NCBI GenBank assembly: GCA_902787825.1
Contig: CADAHS010000029.1
Span: forward strand, 1 to 46,033
DNA from: an uncultured Ruminococcus sp.
GTDB lineage: Bacteria; Bacillota; Clostridia; Oscillospirales; Ruminococcaceae
Direction of reading: 5' to 3'
DNA: 46,033 nucleotides
In this document: positions 26,229-35,680 of the stretch, piece by piece
Position numbering within the stretch: position 1 is the stretch's first letter
How the letters are laid out: the number at the start of each line of letters is the position of its first letter
The notes under the pieces: model-generated
What the model was told of the DNA's origin: nothing
The model's database searches: none
What the model saw: only the letters and a program-made list of their open reading frames with translations
Translations under genes and position numbers: made by a program

Positions 26229-28778
26229 TTGAGCGACTATAATGTTATTGACACAGATGTCGAAAGGATAATGAAAGAATCGTTTATCCAGTATTCTATG
26301 GCAGTAATCGTTTCCAGAGCTTTGCCTGACGTAAGGGACGGATTGAAACCTGTTCACAGACGTATACTGTATACGATGTATGAAAACGGGCTTACTCCCG
26401 ACCAGCCGTACAGAAAGTGTGCTGATACGGTAGGTTCTGTGCTGGGTAAATATCACCCTCACGGCGACGCTTCCGTTTACGATGCACTGGTGCGTCTTGC
26501 ACAGAGCTTCTCGCTTCGTTACCCTCTTGTTGACGGTCACGGAAATTTCGGTTCTGTGGACGGCGACCCGCCGGCTGCTTACCGTTACACAGAGGCTAAA
26601 ATGGCAAAAATGTCGATGAATATGCTCACCGACATAAACAAGAACACTGTCGATTTCCAGTCAAACTACGACGACAGACTCAAAGAGCCTGTGGTGCTCC
26701 CGTCAAGATTCCCGAACCTGCTTTGCAATGGTTCAACGGGTATCGCCGTAGGTATGGCTACTAATATCCCTCCGCATAATCTGCACGAGATAATCGAGGG
26801 TATGAAGTGCGTGATGAGAAATCCTGACTGTACGCTTGATGAGCTTATGGAGCACGTCAAGGGTCCTGACTTCCCTACCGGCGGAATAATCATGGGCAGA
26901 GCAGGCATAAGGGCAGCTTACGGTACGGGAAAGGGCAAGATAACTCTGCGTTCACAGACCTCTATCGAGGAGATAAACGGCAGAAACTGTATCATCGTCA
27001 CCGAGATACCTTATATGGTCAACAAGGCAAGGCTCTGCGTTTCGATAGCTGACCTTGTAAAGGAAAAGCGAATTGACGGTATACACGATCTCAACGACGA
27101 ATCCGGCAAGGACGGTATGCGTATCGTTATCAAGCTCAAAAAAGACGCAAATCCGCAGGTAGTCCTCAATAAGCTGTTCTCATACACCCAGCTTCAGGAT
27201 ACCGTCGGCGTGAATATGCTTGCGCTTGTTAATGGCATACCAAAAATACTTACACTCAAAGAATGTCTTGAACAGTACATTGACTTCCAGGTAGACGTTA
27301 TCAGAAGACGCACAGAGTTCGACCTGAAAAAAGCCAAGGAAAGAGAGCATATCCTTCAGGGTCTTGTCATAGCGCTTGACAACATCGACGAGGTAGTTGA
27401 GATACTGCGTTCGTCAAAAACTATCGCAGAAGGTAAGCAAAGACTTATGGAGCGCTTCGAGCTTACCGAAATACAGGCTGACCACATCGTTAATATGACC
27501 CTCGGAAAGCTCACAGGTATGGAGCGTCAGAAGCTGCTTGACGAGTTGGCAGAGCTGAAAATAAAGATTGCAGACCTTGAAGATATACTTGCAAATCATC
27601 AGAGAGTGCTTGATATAATCATTGAGGAAGTCGAGGCTATCCAGGAGAAATTCGGCGACGAGAGAAGAACAAGAATAGAAAACGTCAGCGGTGAGGTTGA
27701 TATAGAGGATCTTATCCCCGAGGAGGAGAGCTTTGTCACCTACACCAAGGGCGGTTACATCAAGAGAACACCTATCAGCGAGTACCATGCGCAAAAGCGT
27801 GGCGGCAAGGGTGTTACGGGAATGAAGCAGCGTGAGGACGACTATGTAGAGGAGATGTATACCTGCTCAACACACGACTTTATGCTTTTCATCTCCAACA
27901 AGGGCATAATGTACAAGCTCAAATGCTACGAGCTGCCCGAAGGTTCAAAGGCTTCAAGAGGTACGAATATCGTCAATATCCTGCCGCTTGAAAGCGACGA
28001 GAAGATAGCTGCAATGATAAAGACAGACAGCTTTGACGAGGGCAGATTTATCGTTATGGTCACCAAAAACGGTAAGATCAAGCGTACCCCGCTTTCGTCC
28101 TATAAGAACGTCAGAAAGAACGGCCTGAGAGCTATCGGACTTGACGAGGGCGACGAGATAGAGGGCGTAAGAATGACCAGCGGCAAAAACCAGCTCATCG
28201 TTGCCACACACAACGGATACGCTATCAGAGTCAACGAAACGGATATCAGAGAAATGTCCAGAACGGCTCACGGTGTAAGAGCGATCAAGCTGCGTGAGGG
28301 CGACTATGTCGTATCAATGGCGAGAGTTCGTGACGGTGCGGCTGTGCTGACCGTTGCCGAAAACGGCCTGGGCAGACGTGTTGCATTGGAAAGCTATCGT
28401 GTACAAAGACGTGGCGGCTACGGAATGACCAACTATAAGAACGGAAATGTCTGCGGTATCAAGGTCGTTGACGATGAGGACGATATCATTATGATCTCCA
28501 CAGACGGCGTTGTTATCAGGATCAGAGCCTGCGATATCAGTATAATGAGCAGATATTCAAAGGGCGTTCGCCTGATGCGTGTGAGCGAGGACGGCAAGGT
28601 AGTTGCCTTCACAAGGACCGAGCACGAGGAAGATGCCGAGATAACCGAGGTCGAGCAGGCTTCTGCCGAGGATATCGCTCAGGCTGCCGAGGAGGAAGCG
28701 AACGAGGTAGTCACCGAAGATGTTGAACCCGATGACGAGGATATCGTCGATGACGGGAACGACGATGATGAAGAATAA
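26229..28778 (+). CDS. gyrA: DNA gyrase subunit A
   Basis: An 849-residue cleavage/rejoining subunit. The catalytic Tyr120 lies in PAAYRYTE (Tyr122 in E. coli). The quinolone-determining loop reads [19 protein letters not shown], with Ala81 where E. coli has Ser83 and Asp85 where it has Asp87. The GyrA box QKRGGKG at about 521-527 marks it as gyrase rather than topo IV ParC, and six beta-pinwheel blades follow. The C-terminal 40 residues are strongly acidic, a feature known to tune supercoiling. Start TTG at 26229 with GGAG ten bases before it. Confidence 0.96.
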   Translation: MSDYNVIDTDVERIMKESFIQYSMAVIVSRALPDVRDGLKPVHRRILYTMYENGLTPDQPYRKCADTVGSVLGKYHPHGDASVYDALVRLAQSFSLRYPLVDGHGNFGSVDGDPPAAYRYTEAKMAKMSMNMLTDINKNTVDFQSNYDDRLKEPVVLPSRFPNLLCNGSTGIAVGMATNIPPHNLHEIIEGMKCVMRNPDCTLDELMEHVKGPDFPTGGIIMGRAGIRAAYGTGKGKITLRSQTSIEEINGRNCIIVTEIPYMVNKARLCVSIADLVKEKRIDGIHDLNDESGKDGMRIVIKLKKDANPQVVLNKLFSYTQLQDTVGVNMLALVNGIPKILTLKECLEQYIDFQVDVIRRRTEFDLKKAKEREHILQGLVIALDNIDEVVEILRSSKTIAEGKQRLMERFELTEIQADHIVNMTLGKLTGMERQKLLDELAELKIKIADLEDILANHQRVLDIIIEEVEAIQEKFGDERRTRIENVSGEVDIEDLIPEEESFVTYTKGGYIKRTPISEYHAQKRGGKGVTGMKQREDDYVEEMYTCSTHDFMLFISNKGIMYKLKCYELPEGSKASRGTNIVNILPLESDEKIAAMIKTDSFDEGRFIVMVTKNGKIKRTPLSSYKNVRKNGLRAIGLDEGDEIEGVRMTSGKNQLIVATHNGYAIRVNETDIREMSRTAHGVRAIKLREGDYVVSMARVRDGAAVLTVAENGLGRRVALESYRVQRRGGYGMTNYKNGNVCGIKVVDDEDDIIMISTDGVVIRIRACDISIMSRYSKGVRLMRVSEDGKVVAFTRTEHEEDAEITEVEQASAEDIAQAAEEEANEVVTEDVEPDDEDIVDDGNDDDEE

Positions 28779-28812
28779 TCAAACCATTTGGAAAAACTCT
28801 TTTTGATGAAGA

Positions 28813-28849
28813 AAAAATGGAGAAGTCGTTTCCGGCTTCTCCATTTTTC
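28813..28849 (+). terminator. gyrA terminator
   Basis: AAAATGGAGAAG / CTTCTCCATTTTT with a nine-base loop, about 35 bp after the stop codon. It ends the run that starts at dnaA. Confidence 0.9.
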
Positions 28850-28907
28850 AAGTGTGACCGTGACAATAGTTACGCTGTTTTTCCGGATCGTCTGAAAGGA
28901 GAACAAT

Positions 28908-29690
28908 ATGACCACTATCAAAGATATTTATAACTACATAGATCAGATCGCACCCTATTGCTTGCAGGAGAGCTATGACAACAGCGGACTGTGTGTCGGC
29001 AACGGCGGTACGCAGGTAAAAAAAGCTCTTATCGCACTTGATGTCACAAAGGATATTATCCTTGAGGCGAGGCAGTGCGGTGCCGACACTATCATCACGC
29101 ATCACCCTGTTATTTTCAAGGCGCTGAGATCTGTCGATACTGATACGGTCGTTGGAATGCTGCTGAAATACGGTATAGCATCGGTCAGCGCTCACACGAA
29201 TTTTGACAGCACGCTGATGAACGATATTCTGTGCAAACAGCTTGGTATCGTCCCCGATGAGCCTTTGTGCGTGGAAAACGGCGCTGAAATGGGCTGCGTG
29301 TGCACCCTTGAAAAAGAAATGACCGCAGACGAGCTTGCAGCAATGATAAAGCAAAGGCTTGGCAACGTGGTCGTTCGCTACAACGATGTTTCAAAAACGC
29401 AGGACTATGCCGGCAGGAGCATTTCAAAGGTCGCAGTCTGCTCCGGCAGCGGCGGAAGCTTCTGGAGAAACGCACTCTCAAAGGGCTGCGATGCGCTTAT
29501 CACGGGAGATGTCAAGCACGATGTTTTCATTGATGCGAACAATTCGGGACTGTGCGTTTTCGATGCGGGACATTTCCATACCGAGAATATTTTCTGCGGA
29601 TATATGAAAAATGTGCTTTCCGAGCAGTTCAGAGATGTGGAATTTTCAGTTGCACAAAACAACTTTGATGTAGTTTCTTACAGGGTGTGA
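28908..29690 (+). CDS. Nif3-like dinuclear metal centre protein
   Basis: A 260-residue Nif3/GTP cyclohydrolase I type 2 family protein. Metal-binding motifs are ITHHPVIFK (two His) and SAHTNFD in the N-terminal half, and DAGHFHTE in the C-terminal half. It is the short form without the central insertion seen in many Firmicutes. Family members are toroidal hexamers of uncertain function. AAAGGAG six bases before the ATG fixes the start. Usually it follows a tRNA methyltransferase (TrmK); that gene is not here. Confidence 0.9.
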   Translation: MTTIKDIYNYIDQIAPYCLQESYDNSGLCVGNGGTQVKKALIALDVTKDIILEARQCGADTIITHHPVIFKALRSVDTDTVVGMLLKYGIASVSAHTNFDSTLMNDILCKQLGIVPDEPLCVENGAEMGCVCTLEKEMTADELAAMIKQRLGNVVVRYNDVSKTQDYAGRSISKVAVCSGSGGSFWRNALSKGCDALITGDVKHDVFIDANNSGLCVFDAGHFHTENIFCGYMKNVLSEQFRDVEFSVAQNNFDVVSYRV

Positions 29691-29697
29691 TGTCTTA

Positions 29698-29884
29698 TTG
29701 GGGGAAACCCTTTTGGAGAGAGGGTAAGTAACACGTGGTAACGGTTACTCTATCCCGTCCAAGCCCCCTTCCTAAACCTTTTATTATTTTTTCGCCATCG
29801 GGGAAAGGATTCCCCGATAACGAAAAAAGCAGTAAGAGTCTAAAAAGAGACTGAGAAATAGCACTCCCAGAAGAGTATCCTCAA
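29698..29884 (+). repeat. Family A variable-hairpin repeat, copy A4
   Basis: Between the nif3-like gene and rqcH. It opens GGGGGAAACCCTTTTGGAGA with the AGTAACACGTGGTAACGGTTACT insert also present in A1, then CCCCCTTCCTAAACC. Variable stem TTTTTTCGCCATCGGGGAA (29787-29805), loop AGGA, complement 29810-29828 with one 2-base mismatch (CC opposite AA). The tail has AAGAGTATCCTC. No promoter for rqcH is evident in the remaining bases to 29968. Confidence 0.85.
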
Positions 29885-29968
29885 TAAAGCATCATAATCA
29901 TATAAGAAAACCACATAATAATTATTATTTGCAATCCCAAACCCAATGCATTTAAAGGAGATCGCATA

Positions 29969-31726
29969 ATGGCTTTAGACGGTATTTATCTTAGTTTATT
30001 GAAAAAAGAGCTCAGTGAGCTTATTGATTCCCGTGTGGATAGGATACACCAGCCCTCCAAGGATGAGCTTATCATCGGAATGCGTACAAGAGGCGGACTT
30101 AAAAAGATACTTTTCAGCGCAAACGCAGGCTCTGCCCGTGTGCACCTTACAACGCAGGAGATAGAAAATCCACGCACACCGCCGATGTTTTGTATGCTGC
30201 TGAGAAAGCATCTTTCGTCGGGCAGGCTCATAGATATTCGTCAGGACGGACTTGAGAGAATACTTTATTTTGACTTTGAAGCGACCGATGAAATGGGCGA
30301 CAGGGTCACGCTGACTCTTGCCGCCGAGATAATGGGACGTTTTTCAAATATCATTCTTTTCAACGCCGACGGCAGGATCATCGACAGTATCAAACGTGTC
30401 GGACAGGATCGCTCGTCTGTCCGCACGGTCCTGCCGGGAGTGATGTACGAGGTGCCGCCAAGAGATGACAGGCTCAACATCTTTGAGTGCGCAAGGCAGG
30501 AGTTTGAACAAAGGCTGAAGCTGCAAAATGCCGAGCTTTCAAAGGCACTGCTGAGGGTGTTTGAGGGTGTCAGCCCGATATTTGTCAGGGAGTGTGCGTT
30601 CTTTGCGCTGCGTGGAAACGAGGCAGCCGTTCAGGAGCTTTCCGATGAGGCTTACGACAGACTGTGGTTTTTTATCGAGCGTATCAAAGAGCAGATAACG
30701 CAGGGCAAAAACGAATATACTGTTGTAAGAACAAAGCAAGGCAGTCTTAAAGATTTCTGCTTCTGTGATGTTCACCAGTACGGTGGTCTTATGGTCACGA
30801 AAAGCTTTGAGAAAGCAGGCGAACTGCTTGACTTTTTCTACTCTCAGCGTGATGCGTATTCAAGAACAAAGCAGAAGGCTTCCGACCTTTTCAAGCTTCT
30901 GGTCACTGCCTCGGAACGTACAAGGCGGCGTGTTGAAAATCAGAAGCAGGAGCTTTCAGAGTGCGCTCAGCGTGAGAAATACCGTATCTACGGCGATCTG
31001 ATAATGGCAAATCTTTATGACCTTTCAAAGGGAATGAGCGTTTGCAGACTTGTGGATCTGTATGATGAGCAGATGAAAGAGGTAGAGATACCGCTTGACA
31101 AAAGGCTTACCCCGACCGAGAACGCACAGCGTTACTACAAAGAGTATCGAAAGCTCGATACCGCAGAGAAAAAGCTTGCCCAGCTCATCAGTCAGGGCGA
31201 GGAGGAGTTCATTTATCTTGACAGCGTGCTCGATGCCCTGACCCGTGCCACGACAGAGGGTGAGATAGCCGAGCTTCGGGAGGAGCTTGTGCGGCAGGGC
31301 TATGCAAAGCGTCACGACACAAAAGCTAAGCCGCCAAAGGCTCTGCCGCCGCTTAAATTCGTAACTCCCGAGGGCTTTGTTATCCGTGTGGGCAGAAACA
31401 ATACCCAGAACGACCGACTGACCTGCAAGGAGGCTGAAAAAGAGGATATGTGGCTGCACACCAAAGACATCACCGGCAGCCATGTTATAATTTCTGCCGA
31501 GGGCAGGCAGATACCCGACAGCGTTATCCTCACCGCAGCAAGGCTCGCCGCCTGCTATTCAAAGGGCAGAGAGTCCTCACAGGTCGGTGTTGACTATACA
31601 CCGGTCAAGTATGTCAAAAAGCCGGGAGGCGCAAAACCCGGAATGGTCATCTTCACAAGCAATAAAACAGTGTATGTCACCCCGTTCACACCCGAAGAAG
31701 CAGACAGCCTGAAATCACCGCTGTGA
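29969..31726 (+). CDS. rqcH: Ribosome quality-control factor RqcH (NFACT protein)
   Basis: A 585-residue NFACT-family protein, the bacterial counterpart of eukaryotic Rqc2/NEMF. N-terminal NFACT-N domain (about 1-200, starting LDGIYLSLLKKELSELIDSR, with PPMFCMLLRKHL), helix-hairpin/coiled-coil region (about 290-430) and C-terminal NFACT-R domain with EDMWLHTKDITGSHVII. It binds stalled 50S subunits and recruits tRNA-Ala to add C-terminal Ala tails; older annotations call it a fibronectin-binding protein. AAAGGAG eight bases before the ATG. A lone gene flanked by two family A repeats. Confidence 0.92.
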   Translation: MALDGIYLSLLKKELSELIDSRVDRIHQPSKDELIIGMRTRGGLKKILFSANAGSARVHLTTQEIENPRTPPMFCMLLRKHLSSGRLIDIRQDGLERILYFDFEATDEMGDRVTLTLAAEIMGRFSNIILFNADGRIIDSIKRVGQDRSSVRTVLPGVMYEVPPRDDRLNIFECARQEFEQRLKLQNAELSKALLRVFEGVSPIFVRECAFFALRGNEAAVQELSDEAYDRLWFFIERIKEQITQGKNEYTVVRTKQGSLKDFCFCDVHQYGGLMVTKSFEKAGELLDFFYSQRDAYSRTKQKASDLFKLLVTASERTRRRVENQKQELSECAQREKYRIYGDLIMANLYDLSKGMSVCRLVDLYDEQMKEVEIPLDKRLTPTENAQRYYKEYRKLDTAEKKLAQLISQGEEEFIYLDSVLDALTRATTEGEIAELREELVRQGYAKRHDTKAKPPKALPPLKFVTPEGFVIRVGRNNTQNDRLTCKEAEKEDMWLHTKDITGSHVIISAEGRQIPDSVILTAARLAACYSKGRESSQVGVDYTPVKYVKKPGGAKPGMVIFTSNKTVYVTPFTPEEADSLKSPL

Positions 31727-31732
31727 ACTGCC

Positions 31733-31918
31733 GGGGAAACACTTTTGGAGTATTATCGGGGGAACTCTTTTAGGAGAAGAGTTCCCCCGTACCCCCTCAG
31801 AAACCTCTTAATGAATTTCAGCCATATAGGCACAAGACCCATATGGCTGAAATTGACTGAAAGTTTCGGGAGAGTAAAGGAGAATTCTTTCCTGAGAGAA
31901 TACCCATGATTATACTCC
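31733..31918 (+). repeat. Family A variable-hairpin repeat, copy A5
   Basis: Downstream of rqcH. A broken first start (CCGGGGAAACACTTTTGGAG) is followed at once by a full one. First hairpin CGGGGGAACTCTT (31757-31769) pairs 13 of 13 with AAGAGTTCCCCCG (31777-31789). Variable stem AATTTCAGCCATATAGG (31814-31830), loop CACAAGA, complement 31838-31854 with one mismatch. An outer GAAAC/GTTTC pair flanks it. The rest of the 440-bp spacer (31919-32099) is AT-rich with no gene seen. Confidence 0.85.
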
Positions 31919-32099
31919 AAGAGAACTCCCACAACAGTCACAGAGGCGATCTCGGCGGTTCATCTTATCGGAAAACAGTGCTGCGGCACAGAGCATAATT
32001 TTTTGCAAACTGCCCGTTGTTGAAAACTTTTATAAAAAATGCTTCAAAGCGGCTTTTCGATTTGTTCAATTAGATATATAGGGCAACAGGCAAAATCTA

Positions 32100-32128
32100 T
32101 TGACTTTTAACGGAAAAAGCGGTATAAT
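32100..32128 (+). promoter_or_regulatory. serC promoter
   Basis: TTGACT (32100-32105), 17 bp spacer, TATAAT (32123-32128), about 32 nt before the ribosome site-ATG pair of serC. Confidence 0.9.
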
Positions 32129-32166
32129 TGTAATTGCCAGAAATCAATTTATTGGAGGTTTTTAAA

Positions 32167-33255
32167 ATGGGCAGAGTTTACAATTTTAGTGCAGGCCCTG
32201 CGGTACTTCCCGAGGAAGTGCTCAAAGAGGCAGCAGAGGAAATGCTCGATTACAAGGGCACAGGCATGAGCGTAATGGAGATGTCTCACCGTTCAAAAGC
32301 TTATGATGCTATCATCAAAGAGGCTGAGCAGGATCTTCGTGACCTTATGGGCATTCCCGATAACTACAAGGTGATCTTCAGACAGGGCGGTGCAAGCCTT
32401 CAGTTTGCAGAGGTACCTATGAACCTGATGTACAACGGCAAGGCTGCTTACATCATCACCGGTCAGTGGGCTAAGAAGGCTGCTGCTGAGGCTGAAAAGT
32501 TCGGTGAGGTAGTAAGAGTTGCTTCTTCCGCTGATAAGACATTCTCTTATATCCCTGATTGTTCTGACCTTGATATCCCTGAGGATGCAGACTATGTTTA
32601 CATCTGCGAGAACAATACCATTTACGGAACAAAGTACAAGACCCTGCCTAACACAAAGGGCAAGACTCTGGTTGCAGATGTATCGAGCTGCTTCCTGAGC
32701 GAGCCGATAGATGTTTCAAAGTACGGCGTTATATACGGCGGCGTTCAGAAGAACATTGGTCCTGCCGGTGTTCAGATCGTTATCGTTCGTGAGGATCTGC
32801 TCAAGGACGAGCCTGCTGTAAAGTGCACACCGACAATGATGAACTGGAAGATCCAGGCTGACAACGATTCACTTTACAACACACCTCCTTGCTACGGCAT
32901 CTACATCTGCGGCAAGGTATTCAAGTGGATCAAGAAGATGGGCGGCCTTGAGGGCATGAAGGTCCATAACGAGAAGAAGGCTAAGATCCTTTATGATTTC
33001 CTTGATTCTTCAAAGATGTTCAAGGGCACAGTAAGAGCACAGGACAGATCACTTATGAACGTTCCTTTCGTAACAGGCGATGAGGAGCTTGATAAGAAGT
33101 TCGTTGCTGAGGCTAAGGCTGCCGGCTTTGAGAACCTCAAGGGTCACAGAACTGTTGGCGGTATGAGAGCTTCTATCTACAATGCAATGCCGATCGAGGG
33201 CGTTGAAAAGCTTGTAGAGTTCATGAAGAAGTTCGAGGCTGAAAACACCAAGTAA
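32167..33255 (+). CDS. serC: Phosphoserine aminotransferase
   Basis: A 362-residue fold-type I PLP enzyme making 3-phosphoserine from 3-phosphohydroxypyruvate and glutamate in serine synthesis (and 4-phosphohydroxythreonine in B6 synthesis where present). Family marks: YNFSAGPAVLPEEVL, SVMEMSHRS, FRQGGASLQFAEVPMNL, and the Schiff-base Lys at about 195 in GGVQKNIGPAG. Codon choice is strongly biased to AAG, GCT, GGC and CTT, as expected of a well-expressed gene. GGAGG eight bases before ATG 32167 chooses this start over one 33 bases upstream. serA follows after a repeat-rich gap. Confidence 0.96.
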   Translation: MGRVYNFSAGPAVLPEEVLKEAAEEMLDYKGTGMSVMEMSHRSKAYDAIIKEAEQDLRDLMGIPDNYKVIFRQGGASLQFAEVPMNLMYNGKAAYIITGQWAKKAAAEAEKFGEVVRVASSADKTFSYIPDCSDLDIPEDADYVYICENNTIYGTKYKTLPNTKGKTLVADVSSCFLSEPIDVSKYGVIYGGVQKNIGPAGVQIVIVREDLLKDEPAVKCTPTMMNWKIQADNDSLYNTPPCYGIYICGKVFKWIKKMGGLEGMKVHNEKKAKILYDFLDSSKMFKGTVRAQDRSLMNVPFVTGDEELDKKFVAEAKAAGFENLKGHRTVGGMRASIYNAMPIEGVEKLVEFMKKFEAENTK

Positions 33256-33267
33256 TAGAAATTCTAT

Positions 33268-33309
33268 GCATGCGGGGCGATCGTCGTCGTCCCGTGTGCT
33301 TAACTTTTA
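33268..33309 (+). terminator. Probable serC terminator
   Basis: GCATGCGGG (33268) pairs with CCCGTGTGC using two G-U pairs, followed by the weak T-rich TTAACTTTTATTT. May be leaky, allowing some read-through into serA. Confidence 0.55.
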
Positions 33310-33374
33310 TTTAAAACAAGTCTCATTCTTACTTTTGTACTGCTGATAAGATAGGTTGGAGATCAGCTGTCAGG

Positions 33375-33487
33375 AAGCAAGACCGCTTTGCTTTTGAGAA
33401 GCAAGAAGCAAGAAAACGGGTCGCTGTAAGCAGCGAAGTTTTAAAAATCGTCCGCCATAGGCGGACACCTTGTCTTGCCTCTTGCCT
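33375..33487. repeat. Inverted heptamer element in the serC-serA gap
   Basis: AAGCAAG at 33375 and twice at 33399-33412, then hairpins TCGCTG-taa-GCAGCGA and GTCCGCC-ata-GGCGGAC (33450-33466), then CTTGCCT twice at 33474-33487. The left and right heptamers are inverted copies (one mismatch per seven) and could pair as an outer stem. The 326-bp gap holds no gene, and no convincing serA promoter was found. Confidence 0.7.
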
Positions 33488-33581
33488 CTGGTGTTCTTGT
33501 ATCTTGAAAGTAACCTCAGATTTTATTAGAAACGCTTTTGTAAGAAGGGATAAAAACAATACTGAAAAGAGGTAAAGTAAA

Positions 33582-34733
33582 ATGTACAATGTACTGACAC
33601 TCAACAAGATCGCCGCTGTCGGCACAAGCAGACTCGGTGACAACTACAATGTAACTGATAACTGCGACGCTCCTGACGCTATCATGGTTCGTTCTGCAAA
33701 GATGCACGATATGGAGTTCAAGGATAACCTTCTTGCTATCGCAAGAGCAGGTGCGGGCACAAACAATATCCCTGTTGACAAGTGCGCTGAGCAGGGTATC
33801 GTTGTATTCAACACACCCGGCGCTAACGCAAACGCTGTTAAGGAGCTTGCTGTCTGCGGACTGCTGCTTGCTTCAAGAAAGATCCCCGAGGCTATCGAGT
33901 GGGCTAAGACCCTCAAGGGCAACGGCGCTGAGGTAGGCAAGATGGTCGAGAAGGGCAAGTCCAACTTCGCAGGCAACGAAATAATGGGCAAGACCCTCGG
34001 TCTTATCGGACTTGGTGCTATCGGCGGAAAGCTTGCTAATATCGCTATCTCATTGGGTATGGACGTTATCGGCTACGACCCATTCTTGTCTGTAAATGCT
34101 GCTTTGAACCTCAAGCCGCAGGTAAAGGTTACAAACAACATCAACGACATCTATGCAGAGTCTGACTACATCTCCCTGCATCTCCCATTCAATGCAGATA
34201 CAAAGGATACTATCAACAAGGACACCCTCGCACTTTGCAAGGACGGCGTTAAGATCCTCAACTTCGCAAGAGGTGAGCTTGTAAACGCTGACGCTATCAT
34301 CGAGGCACTTGCAAGCGGCAAGGCTGCAAGATACGTTGTTGACTTCCCAAGCGACGAAGTTATCGGCGTTGAGAATGTCGTTGCTATCCCTCACCTTGGC
34401 GCTTCCACTGAGGAGAGCGAGGATAACTGCGCAGTTATGGCTGCTGACGAGCTGAAGGCTTACATCGAAAGAGGCGCTATCATCAACTCTGTAAACTTCC
34501 CTAATGCCGAGCTCGTTAAGACAGGTGACGCTCTGGTGTGCGTTCTTCACAAGAACGTTCCCGCACTTATCACACAGATAACAGGCGCTGTTGCTGACAA
34601 GGGCGCTAATATCGAAAATATGGTCAACAAGTCCAAGAAGGACTGGGCTTACACTATGCTCGATGTTAAGGGCAATGCCGATGTTGATGCGATCAAGGCT
34701 ATCGACGGCGTTGTAAATGTAAGAGTTCTTTGA
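33582..34733 (+). CDS. serA: D-3-phosphoglycerate dehydrogenase
   Basis: A 383-residue NAD-dependent dehydrogenase, first enzyme of serine synthesis. Substrate domain with RAGAGTNNIPVDKC; Rossmann motif GLIGLGAIGG; ISLHLPF; NFARGELVN (catalytic Arg region); and IPHLGASTEESE with the catalytic His. A C-terminal ACT domain (about 312-383, VCVLHKNVPALITQITGAVA) suggests serine feedback control; no second (ASB) domain is present. AGAGG nine bases before the ATG. It pairs with serC; serB is not in the window. Confidence 0.95.
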   Translation: MYNVLTLNKIAAVGTSRLGDNYNVTDNCDAPDAIMVRSAKMHDMEFKDNLLAIARAGAGTNNIPVDKCAEQGIVVFNTPGANANAVKELAVCGLLLASRKIPEAIEWAKTLKGNGAEVGKMVEKGKSNFAGNEIMGKTLGLIGLGAIGGKLANIAISLGMDVIGYDPFLSVNAALNLKPQVKVTNNINDIYAESDYISLHLPFNADTKDTINKDTLALCKDGVKILNFARGELVNADAIIEALASGKAARYVVDFPSDEVIGVENVVAIPHLGASTEESEDNCAVMAADELKAYIERGAIINSVNFPNAELVKTGDALVCVLHKNVPALITQITGAVADKGANIENMVNKSKKDWAYTMLDVKGNADVDAIKAIDGVVNVRVL

Positions 34734-34757
34734 TACCATATTTCTGAATACGTTATA

Positions 34758-34790
34758 AAAAAGAGAGCCAATGTGCTCTCTTTTTTTGCT
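34758..34790 (+). terminator. serA terminator
   Basis: AAAGAGAGC-caatgt-GCTCTCTTT with a run of seven T residues, about 25 bp after the stop. Confidence 0.93.
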
Positions 34791-34808
34791 TTTAACGGTC
34801 AGATTTAT

Positions 34809-34839
34809 CTTACTGCATCTTGCTTCTTGCTTCTTGAGG
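34809..34839 (+). repeat. Short heptamer array upstream of yabP
   Basis: CTTGCTT twice in tandem (34819-34832), flanked by CTTACTGCAT before and CTTGAGG after. Same family as the arrays at 3037 and 17521. Confidence 0.65.
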
Positions 34840-34845
34840 CATAGG

Positions 34846-34868
34846 ACAAATCCCGCAGTGCATATACT
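34846..34868 (+). promoter_or_regulatory. Possible sporulation-sigma promoter for yabP
   Basis: CATATACT (34861-34868) matches 6 of 8 positions of the sigma-E -10 consensus (CATACAAT), with GGACAAA upstream as a poor -35. No sigma-A promoter is visible before yabP. Suggested mainly because yabP is sigma-E controlled in Bacillus. Confidence 0.25.
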
Positions 34869-34897
34869 CTACAAAAAACGGATCGGGAGGAGTTCAT

Positions 34898-35161
34898 ATG
34901 ACACAAAGACACAATGCGATACTTGAAGACAGACAGCGGCTCATGCTCACAGGAGTGACAGATGTTGACCGCTTTGATGAAAAACTGGTCGTGCTTTTTA
35001 CCCAGCTCGGTGAGCTTGTTATCAAAGGCACTGACCTGCACGTCAACGAAATGTCGCTTGAAAGCGGCGAGCTTACGGTCCAGGGCGATATCTGTTCGCT
35101 GACCTACGGCGAAAAGGACAGCACAAAAAAGCTCGGCTTTTTAGGCAAGCTCTTTCGTTAA
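34898..35161 (+). CDS. yabP: Sporulation protein YabP
   Basis: An 87-residue YabP/YqfC-family protein: ILEDRQRLMLTGVTDVDRFDEKLV, then GELVIKGTDLHVNEMSLESGELTVQG, the family's defining pattern. In Bacillus it is required for spore cortex formation and acts with YabQ. GGAGG lies before the ATG. It heads the block yabP-yabQ-divIC-yabR, the same gene order as in Bacillus. Confidence 0.93.
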   Translation: MTQRHNAILEDRQRLMLTGVTDVDRFDEKLVVLFTQLGELVIKGTDLHVNEMSLESGELTVQGDICSLTYGEKDSTKKLGFLGKLFR

Positions 35162-35174
35162 GGGGGTGATGTGA

Positions 35175-35630
35175 GTGAGGGAGATGAGCTTTACCCTTGA
35201 AGCCGAAACGCAGATATATCTGATGTCGGTGCTCCTTGGCGTGGGGATAGGTATGGTCTACGACCTGTTCCGTGCGGTGAGGATAATGATAAGACACAAA
35301 AAAGCAGCAGTTTTTGTCGAGGACATCGTATTCTGCGCTCTGGCAGGCTTCGCAGTGTTTACCTTTGCCACGGGTCTGACCGGAAAACTCAGAGTCTTTA
35401 CCATCGTGGGCATGGCAGCAGGCTTCGTTCTGGAGCATTTTTCCATCGGAAGAGCTGCGATTTTCCTGTTCAGGAAGCTTGTGGAACTGCTCAGAAAGGT
35501 GTTTGTTAAACCACTGGTCGGAGTTATCCATAAAATTGGACAAAAAACAAAGACGGGATTTGTGAAAAGTCACATAATTTTGAATAAAAATAAAAAAATT
35601 AGCCAAAAGCCCTTGAAAGTTGACTTTTAA
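35175..35630 (+). CDS. yabQ: Spore cortex biosynthesis protein YabQ
   Basis: A 151-residue membrane protein. About four hydrophobic stretches lie in the first 110 residues (QIYLMSVLLGVGIGMVYDLFRA, DIVFCALAGFAVFTFATG, and VFTIVGMAAGFVLEHFS among them), then a basic C-terminal tail. The YDLFRAVR motif after the first helix is characteristic of YabQ. Needed for cortex formation in Bacillus. Start GTG at 35175, eight bases after GGGGG; it follows yabP by 13 bp. Confidence 0.92.
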   Translation: MREMSFTLEAETQIYLMSVLLGVGIGMVYDLFRAVRIMIRHKKAAVFVEDIVFCALAGFAVFTFATGLTGKLRVFTIVGMAAGFVLEHFSIGRAAIFLFRKLVELLRKVFVKPLVGVIHKIGQKTKTGFVKSHIILNKNKKISQKPLKVDF

Positions 35631-35647
35631 GTGTTGTATAATATACT
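35613..35647 (+). promoter_or_regulatory. Promoter inside the yabQ 3' end, for divIC
   Basis: Two overlapping choices: TTGAAA (35613) with TATAAT (35637-35642) at 18 bp, or TTGACT (35620) with TATACT (35642-35647) at 16 bp. Either would let the essential divIC gene be transcribed apart from the sporulation genes. Confidence 0.6.
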
Positions 35648-35680
35648 GGAATAGGTGTGTAAATGCCGAAAGGAGTTATT

